In this document: positions 22,499 through 34,300 of the stretch, one piece after another
Layout of the letters: each line of letters begins with the position of its first letter
How positions within the stretch are numbered: the first letter of the stretch is position 1
Assembly (NCBI RefSeq): GCF_021730395.1
Contig: NC_069369.1
Coordinates: forward strand, 65,747,501 to 65,811,500
Direction of reading: 5' to 3'
Length of the DNA stretch: 64,000 nt
From: Mercenaria mercenaria
Lineage: Eukaryota > Mollusca > Bivalvia > Venerida > Veneridae
Program-made: the position numbers and the translations under genes
The notes under the pieces: model-generated
What the model was told of the DNA's origin: nothing
Database searches by the model: none
What the model saw: the letters and a program-made list of their open reading frames with translations, nothing else

Positions 22499-22884
22499 CA
22501 AGTATGCCCACTGGCAGAATGTCGAGCCTGCCAGCTGTCAAGTGTGACCTTGACCTTGGACCTAGGGACCTGGTTCTTGCGCATGACACTCCGTCTCATA
22601 ATGGTGAACATTCAAGCCAAATTACATCAAAATCCCACCATGCATGAAGAAGAAATGCTCCGGACAAACTTCAGCTTGACCTCCAGCTGTGACCTTGACC
22701 TTTGAGATAGGAACATAGGGTTTGTGCATGACACGCCTTCTCTTTGAGGTAAACATTCATGCCAAATATAAACAAGATTGGTCCATGCATGTCAAAGTTA
22801 TGGTCCGGACAAAATCGGACAGACGCACGCACATACACCAGAAGTGGCGACTATACCGAGCTCACCGCAAGCGGGCTCGACAAA
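22499..22884 (+). mobile_element. Hairpin-ended element (key gagcc[t/c]gc), copy 2
   Basis: Similar to 14791-15205, with the tail hairpin 'gagctcaccgcaagcgggctc' then 'gacaaaaa'. It interrupts the duplicated segment at the site that in the left copy reads 'catgtagaaaattatatcc' (about 3420-3440). The empty-site comparison shows no target duplication of more than a base or two. The first bases of the head hairpin are shortened. Confidence 0.85.
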
Positions 22885-22959
22885 AATTATATCCAACTTG
22901 CAGGCATGAAGCTTTAAGATACAATGTAGTTCATATGGCTACTTATTCCAGATATAAGT

Positions 22960-23145
22960 GTTGTGAAAACACCAACTACCCTTGTGAACAGTAATTCAGA
23001 TACAGTAGATACATGGGAAGAACCACCAATCTGCCATAAACCAGCTGGATTAGACTCCTCACATGACAACCTTTGCCAGTTGTCAGGGGTAAATGATTTT
23101 AAGTCAGTAACTGTAGCCATTCAACCGTTAAGGCCCCTCTCTGCT
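22960..23145 (-). repeat. tRNA-derived SINE, partial (duplicate of 3530-3705)
   Basis: Same reverse-strand SINE as in the left duplicate, with 'gaagaaccaccaatctgcca' and 'aaaccagctggattag'. Confidence 0.7.
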
Positions 23146-23771
23146 TGTAACCGTCAACAACCCCCAAATCAGATGTAGCAGACAAATGGTATCAGATAGA
23201 TGCTTTGCTGCTCCCCCACCAAGTCCTCAGTTTTTAACAAATGCCAAGACTAGGCCTGAACTCACAACCTATAAGCTTGTGCTCTACCTCGATGGCTAGC
23301 CTGGAGGGCTATAAAATGTTTAGAGAAATACTCTATGGTTTGCTTAAAAATACTCCATTGTCTATAATTTTTAAACATGTAAATAGGTCCAGTGTCTAGG
23401 AACTTATGACACAAATAATTCCATGACTTAAAACATTTTAAACAAAATCACAGTATCTTGGATGAAAAGAAATGGTACTGATAAAAGATCCAAAACAAAA
23501 TGTACAGATCACTCATCTTGAAATATGGGACTTCATATATCACTGATAACACAGAAAACTAATATATATTTACATATTTCAAGTATGACTTCTTCAAGCG
23601 TGTATTTTGGGACTACAGTCCACTCACTGTTCTAATCTATCATTCTTCTACCTTACATCAACTCCACTCAAAAATGCTCAATCTTATTGATTTACCCATG
23701 ACCATTATTCTCATACTGGTCTATTACAAATCTTCCAATGGTTTTGAAACAAACATCTAGATTAAGTTTTA

Positions 23772-25329
23772 TCATCTTTCTATACTATTTTTATTTCCAT
23801 CATTTTCATTCTTTTGTCCTTTAATCTGTTTCTTTTCCCATTCTGCTTTTAACTTTTCTAACATCTCTGCAGTCAGAACACCCTCTTCTACCAACTTTTC
23901 TTCCAAACTACCCTCTCCTCGTTCTGTGCTAATCTCAGTTTTTCCATTTAAACTTTTGTCCGACAGACTTTCTTCTCCTTCAACAAAAAATGTATGTGTG
24001 AGGCTAGGTGTTTCTTTTTCTGGTTCGAAAGTTCTATCTTCAAAATTATTTTCTGCCTGTTCCACATTTCCAGTTCCATTTACTTTTGGTGATGATGATT
24101 TATTTAATTTGTTGGCTCTTGAGGCAGCTAAACTTTTATTTTTCATGGAACTGCTTTTATCATGTTTTTCCCCATGCGATTCTTTATACAACTCTGTGTT
24201 AAGATCTGAATTTCTCTCCTGTACATTTTGAGGCCTATTTTTATTGCTGAGAATTGAAAACCTCTCTGAGAAATTTGATATTTTGTCACTATTGCCAGTA
24301 TCATGTAATCCTTCATTTTCACTCATTTGAAAATCATAATTCATTTTTTTAATTTGTTTCCTAGGATATACATGAACAAACTTTGTCACAAGTTCTTCTT
24401 CATTTTTGTCATTTGCTTTGGAAGGCTTTTTCTTTCTCTTTCCAGTTAACTTTTTCATAGAAGTTAGCATATCTTTCAACTTGTTCAGATCTTCCTCACC
24501 CATTCCTGATCTTTCTGGTGTCCGTACTTTCTTATTCTGATTAGATGTAAACATATCTTTAAACTCGTTTATTTCCTCTATGTCCATTCCAAACTTTGTC
24601 ACCTCTTGTTTATTAATCTCACCAGAGTCACTCATATTAGCGCTTTGACTTTCATCTGAGTGTGCTTGTCCTGATTTTGTGCTTTCCTTATCTTTCTTCT
24701 GAAACATTGCTTCGATTTTATAACTGCCTGCAATTTCATTATACATTTCATTATTCTTTGACAAAAATCCTTCTTTCTTTAAAAATGCTGACTTGTCTGT
24801 TGCAGTATCAATCATCACATTTTTCTCTTCGTGTTTTTCAATGTCTGTTGCAGCAGCAGCAATCACAATTTTCTCTTCGTGTTTTTCAATGTCTGTTGCA
24901 CCATCGTTCACAATTTTCTCTTCGTGTTTTCCAATATCTTTTTCTACATTTACACTTTCATTTGAAGAATCTTCCACATTCGAAAAAAGGCTTTTGATAG
25001 CTTTATCTTCAGGCTCCACAATTCCTCTTTCCACATCTTCCAATTCTTTAAAAACATCAGTAAGTACTTTATATTTCTCACTATCCTTTTTCGGCTTCGG
25101 TTTTGGTGTATATGCTTGTAGAGGATTGTTCTGAATCAGGTCTGGCTCTAGTTTCTCCAAACCAGTCCCTGCAGCTTGCTGATCATTCATAACAGTACTT
25201 AAGTCAAGTTTTCGTCTCTTTTTCTCTGACAGTCTCCCTCTGTTTAGGAAAGATTGGATGATAGCATCCAGTTTCAAACGAAGTTGCCGAACCTCATCTG
25301 CATCAACAAACAAGTCTGGATATCTGTAG
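23772..25329 (-). CDS. SUPV3L1: SUPV3L1 last exon with long C-terminal extension
   Basis: Acceptor 'atatatttcag' (reverse strand), stop at 23772. It completes Ser of [11 protein letters not shown] and encodes 518 residues. The first 45 or so ([20 protein letters not shown]) match the SUV3 C-terminal domain. The last 45 ([27 protein letters not shown]) match the conserved end of SUV3 proteins (vertebrate LASRLVQQGLLTPDML). Between them lie about 400 Lys/Glu/Ser/Asn-rich, probably disordered residues. They include three tandem copies of DIEKHEEK(I/N)V and three M/L-rich 'EE(I/D)(N)E(F/L)KDM(F/L)TS' motifs. Such a long insert is not seen in vertebrate SUV3. Function is unknown. Confidence 0.92.
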
Positions 25330-28300
25330 CTGAAATATATAAAATGGTTTCTTTTACTGATCTGCCGGGTAGCCATTTTCCGATAGTATTGCAGATAAAT
25401 CATTACGAACTTCAGTTCACCTGCTCATATTTCTGGTACAAGCTTGTTCTTTTCTTGCAACTGACAGAAACTCGAACTAGAGCTATCACTACAAGAGATT
25501 CATTCCTACCCAAGCCTCCCCAACAAAACAGCTTTGTCAGAGAAAATACAAAACATTCATGGTTTCTATTAATACTATCAGTTAAACAGTATATATTTCA
25601 TAAATAAACTAGAAGATGCTTTTGTAGAAAAGCGCATGTCTCCCCCAATGCATAGTCGTATAGGCAAGAAGTCAATGGGGGACTGGAGCAAAAGTCAAAG
25701 AGACACTGATGGTTGGCTGCAATAGGGATCATCTACTTGGCATGTCCAATCATCCCACTAAATTTCAACACTCTGGGCCTAGTGGTTCTCAACTAATGAA
25801 TTGGAAATGGTTTTCCATGTTCAGGCCCCTGTGACCTTGACCTTTGATTGAATGACTCCATAATCAGTAGGGGTCATCTACTCTGCATGTCCAACCCTCC
25901 GATTAAGTTTCAACATTCTGGGTCAACTGGTTCTCAAGTTAATGATTGGAAATGGTTTTCCATGTTCAAGCCCCTGTGTCCTTGACCTTTAAAAGATTGA
26001 CCCCAAAATCAATAGGGGTCATCTACTCTGCATGTCCAATCATCCAATGAAGTTTCAACATTCTGGGTCATGTGGTTCTCGAGTTATGGATCTGAAATGG
26101 TTTTCCATGTTCAGGCCCCTGTGACCTTGACCTTCGATGGAGTGACCCCAAAAACAATAGGGGTCGTCTACTCCAGAAGCCCTGCCACCCTATGAAGTTT
26201 GAAAGGTTCTATGTCAAGTGGTTCTCAAGTTATTGAACAGGAATGAAGTGTGATGGACGGACAGGGCAAAAACAATATATCTTCCCTAGTGGGGGAGACA
26301 TAATAACCCCGTGAAAAATAATCAAACGGGAACACGAAGATAACATGCCCATTTCCTCTTGACAGTAAAGCTTCCTATGCGGTTTGGCTAAATTCCAACC
26401 AATGATTGCTGAGAAATACTCTGCATAAGAATTCAACTATAGTATACTAATATTAAATAATCAAATGGCAATAACTGAGTGAAAAATCATCCAACCAGAA
26501 CATAATGATAAAGTGCAAATTTCCTCTTGATAATGAAGCCTTCTGGCTTCTATGAAGTTTCACTAAATTCCAACCACTGGTTGCTGAGAAATACTTCGGA
26601 CAAGAATTGTACTACAGTATACTAATCTTGAATAATCAAAAGGCAGTAACTCTTTTTAAAAATCATCCAACTAGAACAAAAAGACAACGTCATACATGCG
26701 CACTCTTAATAATGAAGCTTCATATGAAGTTTCACTTAATTCCAACCAGTGGTTGCTTAGAAATATGCCGGGCAAGAATTTGGGATGGAGAGACCAGCGA
26801 CATTTTTATGCTTCCCCTTCAGGGAGCAAAAAATTTATAGATGCTGCCAAAATGGTGGGTTCAATAGCTCTACCTATCTGTCAAATAGGTTAACCTAAAA
26901 GTGCCAGAAGAGATGCCCCAACAAACATATCACCAAAAGAAATTACCTCAGCCACAAATAAATGTCAACAACATCAAATGCTCCCTCCAGCTGTTCAAGC
27001 TCTGACACTGACCTGGGAATATTGAAAGGTGCACCCAGTTTCTGACATAACCAGTCATATGTCAAGGGAAATCCTTTGCTCATCTGAGCTGCAATCTGTC
27101 AAAATAAAATACACAACAGTAAATGAAATCTAATTCCTCACAGTGCACAGTCTAAAAATATCTCATCAATGACACAAACATAGAACTTACCTTGTTCTTT
27201 GATTTTTCTTTTTTGTGTTTGGTTTAGTGTCACACAGACACAATTTAGGTTATATGGCAACCTTTCCAGTTTTAATGGTGGAGGAAGACCCCAGGTGCCC
27301 TTCCTGGCACTGTTTCAGGCTTGAGCAGGCACATGGGTAGAACCGCCAACCTTTTACAAGCCAGCTGGATGGCTTCTTAAAAGAAATCATTCTACAGTCT
27401 ACATGAGGTTTCAAACACACTGATGAGGGGCAAGTGAATCAAAGCCAGCAACCTTACCCACTTGACTACAGAGGCCCTATGTTGTTCGAAAAATGTCCCT
27501 GCAAGTAGTACTTGCAGAATAATCTATAGTTAAGATTGTGAGACATTTAACCAAGTTCACATGATTAAAAAAATCTTTAAATTCTTTGAAGTTAGCCTAT
27601 TCATTCCATGAATCATGAGTTGTGAAACCATTTCATTTGTCCTTTTTTCTGTCTATATTTCTCTGTGTATAATATATACTCAAAACAGAAAGTTTAGTCA
27701 CTGCTTTCATGATAAGATTTCAATGTTTTTACAGATTTATCTATTTTTGTCAAAGCTGGTAGTTTCACTTTTACAGGCTGAAAATTTATTGGCCCTTCAT
27801 GTTCAACAGCTTTCTGTCAAATAACAACACCAGGGTTTGATGGTAACATTTTTACCCCAAAAGGACTTCCATGTTTTTGACATATAGCGTATTTCTTTAT
27901 TCTAAGGAATTCTCTAAAGACAGTTAATGAAGGAGTCACCAAATTTCTACATTATATTAAATCAACCTACGTATCAAAGCTATGTTTAATACCTCTTATA
28001 AAACCTTTACAGTGTTGCGAATGACATGTCGTATTATTAAGGGATACGGTTGTGCCAAGTAGTATCAAAATCCCTTCAAGGACGACAGTGTGGATGGGAC
28101 AGGAAAAAACACTATTGATCTTTGACCTCCAAGTGTGACTTTGACCTTAGAGCTATTGGTTTGGGTGTTGTGCATGACATATCCCTCGATAGACGGTTGT
28201 GTAATGGACCGAACAGGAAAAAAAACCCTGCTGACCTCTGACCTCTAACAGTGACCTTGAACTTTGAGGTAGGGCTCCGGTGGTCTTGTGCAAGACACAT

Positions 28301-31300
28301 CATCTCATTGTGGGAAATCATACCTGAACTAGAGCTACTTTTGAGAAAAGCGCATGTCTCCCACAACTGCCTAATCATCTAAACACTAAGTCAGTGTTTT
28401 TATACTGTTTAGTCACAACAAATATACCTTTGAAGAGTAAAATGGTTGATTTTCAGTAATTCAAGGGCCATAATTCTGAAGTGCCTATGCCAATTTTGCT
28501 AGTTATCGTACCTGGGAGAGGAATTATGGTCATACACATTTTGTTTAAGTTTGGTGAATATCGGATAAAAAATGTTTGACTTGAAGTGCGGACAAGATGA
28601 ATGGTTTTTGGTGCATGTTTGAGAATGAAGACTTCAGCATTTTTATGAGTCTAGGTGATTCATTAGTTATTGTCAAGGGCCATAATTCCGAAGTGTCTTA
28701 ACTGATTTGGCTAGTTATCGAACTTGGCCAAGGTCTTATTTTCAAACACATTTTGTTCGAGTTTGGTGAAGATCGGATACGAAATGTTTGACTTAGAGTG
28801 CAGACAAGATGAATGGTTTTTGGTGCATGTTTGAGAATGAAGACTTCAGCATTTTTATGCATCTAGGTGATTCATAAATTGTTGTCAAGGGCCATAATTC
28901 CGAAGTGTCTTGGCCGATTTAGCTAGTTATCGAACTTGACTGAGGTCTTATGGTCAAACACATTTTGTTTAAGTTTGGTGAAAATCAGATGAGAAATGTT
29001 CGACTTAAAGAGTGCGGACAAGCTTTGTGACAGACACACACACAGACAGACAGACTGGAGTAAATTAATATGTCTCCCACACCACTGTGTGGTGGGAGAC
29101 ATAATTCCCTCTCTGAGTAGAAACAAGAGGGCCATGAAGGCCCTGTATCGCTCACCTGACCTATTGACCTAAAGATCATCAACATTAACATTCTGACCAA
29201 GTTTCAGTAAGATATGGTCATAAATGTGGCCTCTAAAGTGTTAACTAGCTTTTCCTTTGATTTGATCCGGTGACCTAGTTTTTGACCCCACATGACCCAG
29301 ATTCCAAACTGACCCAAAGATCATCAAGATTAACATTCTGACTAAGTTTCATGAAGATACAGTCATAAATGTGGCTTCTACAGTGTTAACAAGCTTTTCC
29401 TTTATTTGACCTAATGACCTAGTTTTTGACCCCGCCTGACCCGGATTTGAACTTGACCTATAGATCATTAAGATTAACATTCTGATCAAATTTCATTAAG
29501 ATATGGTCATAAATGTGGCCTCTACAGTGTTAACTAGCTTTTCCTTTGATTTGACCTGGTGACCTACATGACCTAGATTCAAACTGGACCTTGAGATCAT
29601 CTAAATTAAAATTCTGACCAAGTTTCATGAAGATGCAGTCATAAATGTGGCCTCTACAGTGTTAACAAGCTTTTTCTTTGATTTGACCTGGTGACCTAGT
29701 TTTTGATCCCAGATGACCCAATATCGAATTTGTCCAAAATTTTATAGAGGGTAACATTCTGACCAAGTTTCATTACGATTGGGCCAAAATTGTGACCTCT
29801 AGAGTGTTTACAAGCTTTTCCTTTGATTTGACCTGGTGACCTAGTTTTTGACCCCAGATGACCCAATATCAAACTCGTCCAAGATTTTATTGAGGGTAAC
29901 ATTCTGACCAAGTTTCATTAAGGTTGGGCCAAAATTGTGACCTCTAGAGTGTTAACAGTCAAATTGTTAACGGCGCCGACACCGACGACAGACACAGGGC
30001 GATCACAAAAGCTCACCTTGAGCACTTTGTGCTCAGGTGAGCTAAAAACTTGGTAAATTACCTCCCTTTACATTAAAATAAGAACAATTTTGGATTCCGT
30101 TAGAATAAAAGTTGAAATACTTAATTATCAATTCTGTCTGCTTCTGTTAAAAATTCAATTTGGACTGGATCTTCAAAACATAATTTCCATCATCCAAACA
30201 TTGTTTCCATATCCAGTGTTCAATGTACACAACTGTACATGTTCTTTTACAAACTAAACTTTTTGTTTTCAGTAAGTGTGATATAATGGTTTCAAGAATC
30301 CATTATACCAAATACTTCTTAGGCATTCTTTTCAGATGGTTTTACGGTCAATAATAAGTCATGTACTTTAAGAATATATTTCGCATTCCTTTTCACACTT
30401 AGCTTTACGGTCTAGAAATTAGTCATGTGCATTAAAAATGACAGGTTACATTATATCGCCCAGTTAATGCATTGTCCAGCAAATGCTTCAAAATTACTAA
30501 TTGTTTTGACAACTGACTAACTGGATAAATGACAGGGTAATTATAAACACCCGGTCTTTTGATCACGCCGCATGACTCAAGTCACGAATCATTTCTTTCA
30601 TAAGCAGAAGTTTTGGGACAAAACTTCAGTATCATTCTGGTACTCAGTTAGGTTAGATGCGTATGTTCGATACTAGCAAAATGAATTAGTTAGATAAAGA
30701 CCGAGGCAATTAATGTTGAAGTAATTATGTCGAAGAATAGAAGTTCTGTTAATAACTGAGGAAATGTTAGTGAACTATGTTAGTGAATTATGAAGAAAGA
30801 CATTGATGTATATATTATCTTAGAATTTAGTACAATATTAAATAGTAGTTATTATAGAGAATTGTTGTTGTTGTTGTAGTTAGAATAGTGAACTTTAGAC
30901 CCTGTTACACCACACGGGTATATTTACATGTTTTTATAAATCTAAGAATAAGATTTAATGACAAATTAGTGCGTGATAAATACATATTTTTTTCAGCGTA
31001 AAGATAACTGTTATTAGAATTATTTTGAACATTTATGAAGAAACTAACATTTTGTATTTTACAATAAATGTATCCCGAATAGTTATTAGAGGTTTACGGT
31101 GTTTTTAACAGTCCTGAGTTAAGACGACGATGCTTTGTTACTAAAATGAAAACTATAGAAAAACAGAAAACAGGAAACCAGATTGGCATACAAAAGACAA
31201 ATTTATAAACATTCTATTTAGAGATTCTAAAAAGGCATCCTTATGTAACGTTCATATATAGACAAACGAATCTTTTGACAATGTTAAATGATTGCTTGTA

Positions 31301-34300
31301 TCTTCATTAAACCGAGGGAATGCTCAACAACAAGACTTCCTGGAGCTACACTTCAAACCTTCTATCAAAAGGACCTTCCTGAAGATGGGCAAACTATTAC
31401 TCAACAAATAAGGCTATAATAAAGTGAGGCGACATACGAACATATTTCATGGCTTTTTGGAGAAAACTGACAAGTTGATGGGTCACCACTCTTACTAATT
31501 CGACTATAGCAACTGCGGTGTAGAGATGTCAACCATGGAACGGGAAATGAATGATGTCACTTTTCACGTAAAAACAAGTATCGTTCCGAAAAACAAGTAT
31601 CGTTCCGATTGTTAAATATGATTCTAGAACATTGTTTCATTTTTAGTATATACTAAGTTGTAGATTTTTATTATTTCATTATAATATAAAAACAGGTTAC
31701 GGGATTTTTCTTATATTACTTTTGCATATTTAATCGTATTTTCTAGAGATTTGTGGCCTAATATATTTCTTTGTATCAGTAATTAACATTTTACGCAGGT
31801 CTAACTATTTCATGGAGTATTTCTTAATGATAATATTCTTTTTGACAGGTATATTTCTGACAGTTATATTGTGTACAAACAAATATCATTTTTTATTTCA
31901 GTTACAGTCTTGAAGGCAAAACCCCTGTGGGCAAGGGAGGAAAAAGTGCATAAGTGTATGCTAGCTTTGTTTTTTTTTAAGTATTGTGAACAATATTATA
32001 AAGTTGTGTTTCGCTAGTAATGCAGTGTTTTATTTAAATTAAATGGGGTTTTGACTTCAAAACGCAAGAAAAACAATCTAGGACAAAAACAAATTGAATA
32101 TTCAAGGACTGAATCAAAAATCTGTGTTTTATCTTATTCATTGATTGGTATATTATATCATGCATTGATCTTATATATTCTTGATTTTATGTATTCAATT
32201 GTGTTCTATTCTACTTAAGGGCATTAATCTTCAGTATTACAGCTAAAACTTTAAAAATAAAATTACGTATTAATAATCAGCCGGTTTTATGTATTGCCTC
32301 ATGTTTAATTTGTTGATTGCCTCATGTAAATTTTTGTTTTTGTTTTTATTTTTATTCTCTTATAGATAATTAAAAGAAAAACTCACAAGAAAGGGGCGAG
32401 TGTGATATAATGGTTTAAAGAATCCATTATACCAAATACTTCTTAGGCATTCTTTTCAGATAGCTTTTCGGTCAATAATAAGTCATGTACTTTAAGAATA
32501 TATTTCGCATTCCTTTTCACACTTAGCTTTACGGTCTAGGAATTAGTCATGTGCATTAAGAATGACAGGTTACATTATATCGCCCAGTTAATGCATTGTC
32601 CAGCAATGCATGTTTCAAAATTACGGATTGTTTTGACATCTGACTAACTGGATAAATGACAGGGTAATTATAAACACTCGGTCTTTTGATCACGCCGCAT
32701 GACTCAAGTCACGAATCATTTCTTTCATAAGCAGAAGTTTTGAGACAAAACTTCAGTATCATTCTGGTACTCAGTTAGGTTAGATGCGTATGTTCGATAC
32801 TAGCAAAATGAATTAGTTAGATAAAGACCGAGGCAATTAACGTTGAAGTAATTATGTCGAAGAATAGAAGTTCTGTTAATAACTGAGGAAATGTTAGTGA
32901 ACTATGTTAGAGAATTATGAAGAAAGACATTGTTGTATATATTATCTTAGAACTTAGTAAAATATTAAATAGTAGTTATCATACAGAACAGAGTTGTTGT
33001 TGTTGTAGCTAGAATAGTGAACTTTAGACCCTGTTATGCAAATTCTGTATGAAAATGAAAACATTTATCTTAATTCACAGGTCATCTCTCACCACAGGTA
33101 AATTTACACATTAATGGGAATAAGAAGTAGTGGTCTTTATCTGGTGATGGTCATCAACCTTTACCCTGCTGCCGGCAAGTGATTTTGCCTTTGCGACCTG
33201 TGTAGACCAAGATCAGCTGTACATCCGTGCACATCATACGTTCAGGCTGATCATGGTCTGCACTGGTCGTTATTCAGTCTGTAAATTTTAAGTGAACACC
33301 CCTTCAAACAAGAGCACCGCCTGGCAGGTGCAGGCACTCATCTGATTTTTTTGTCTCTGTATAATAGAAATACTGTCCTACCCGTGTGTCTTTATGATAT
33401 TTTCTAAGTCCAAAAGGGGCCATAATTCTTGCAAAAAGCAGGACTGAGTTATGTTTCTTGCTGTACAGAGTCAGCTTTAGATGGTGAACAAGTGTTGCAA
33501 GTTTAAAAGCAATAGCTTTGATAGTTTAGGAGGAAAGCTGACCTAAACACAAAACTTAACCAAGAAATCTGATTTTCTAAGTCCTAAAGGGACCATAATT
33601 CTTGCAAAAAGCAATACAGTAGTTAGGGTACTTGCTGTGCAGAGTCAGCTTTTAATGGCAAATAACTGCTCCAAGTTTTAAAGCAATAGCTCTGACCGTT
33701 GAGAAAAGCTGACCTAAATGCAAAACTTAACCAAGAAATCTGATATTTTCTAATTCCAAAAGGGGCCATAATTCTTCCAAAAAGCAGGATGGAGTTATGT
33801 TTCTTGCTGTACAAAGTCAGCTATTGATGGTGAACAAGTGTTGCAAGTTTTAAAGCAATAGCTTTGATAGTTTAGGAAAAAAGCTGACCTAAACATAAAA
33901 CTTAACAAGGCAATGCTGACGCCGATCAATTGATTTAAAAAACTCATTTTTTTTTTAATCAGATGAGCTAATAATAAATGGTGCTGTCCAAACTGAATGA
34001 TGGACAAGTCTATTACAGAAATTTAGCAAGGTAAAGGTTAACACAACTGTACAAGTAATCATTCAAGCAGATAAAGACCTTAAAAGTGCAAAATATAGAC
34101 TTGTAAAAAATTACTGTGAAATCCATTAATTTTGTGGGCATAAAATTTCATGGTTTTGTCCATGATACATTTAAGTAGGGACCTGAATTCATGGTTTTTT
34201 AAACTTTGAAGATAAAATAAAAAGGAATTGTACATGTTCATTTAGATTGAAGTTTGTAAATTGATCAAACTGTGAAATCCATGAAAACTAGTCCCCCATA

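Larger units (their letters stand above)
19679..23362 (+). repeat. Segmental duplication, right copy
   Basis: Direct-orientation copy of 1-3926 (see there). It starts at 'aaaagatattttcgtctgtc', covers BTB exon 2 and its 3' flank, and ends near 'aatactccattgtct'. It carries the private insertion 22499-22884. Confidence 0.85.

Noticed and set aside
24662-25134. Plus-strand frames opposite the SUPV3L1 last exon
   Set aside because: Low-complexity reverse of the Lys/Glu-rich coding strand.
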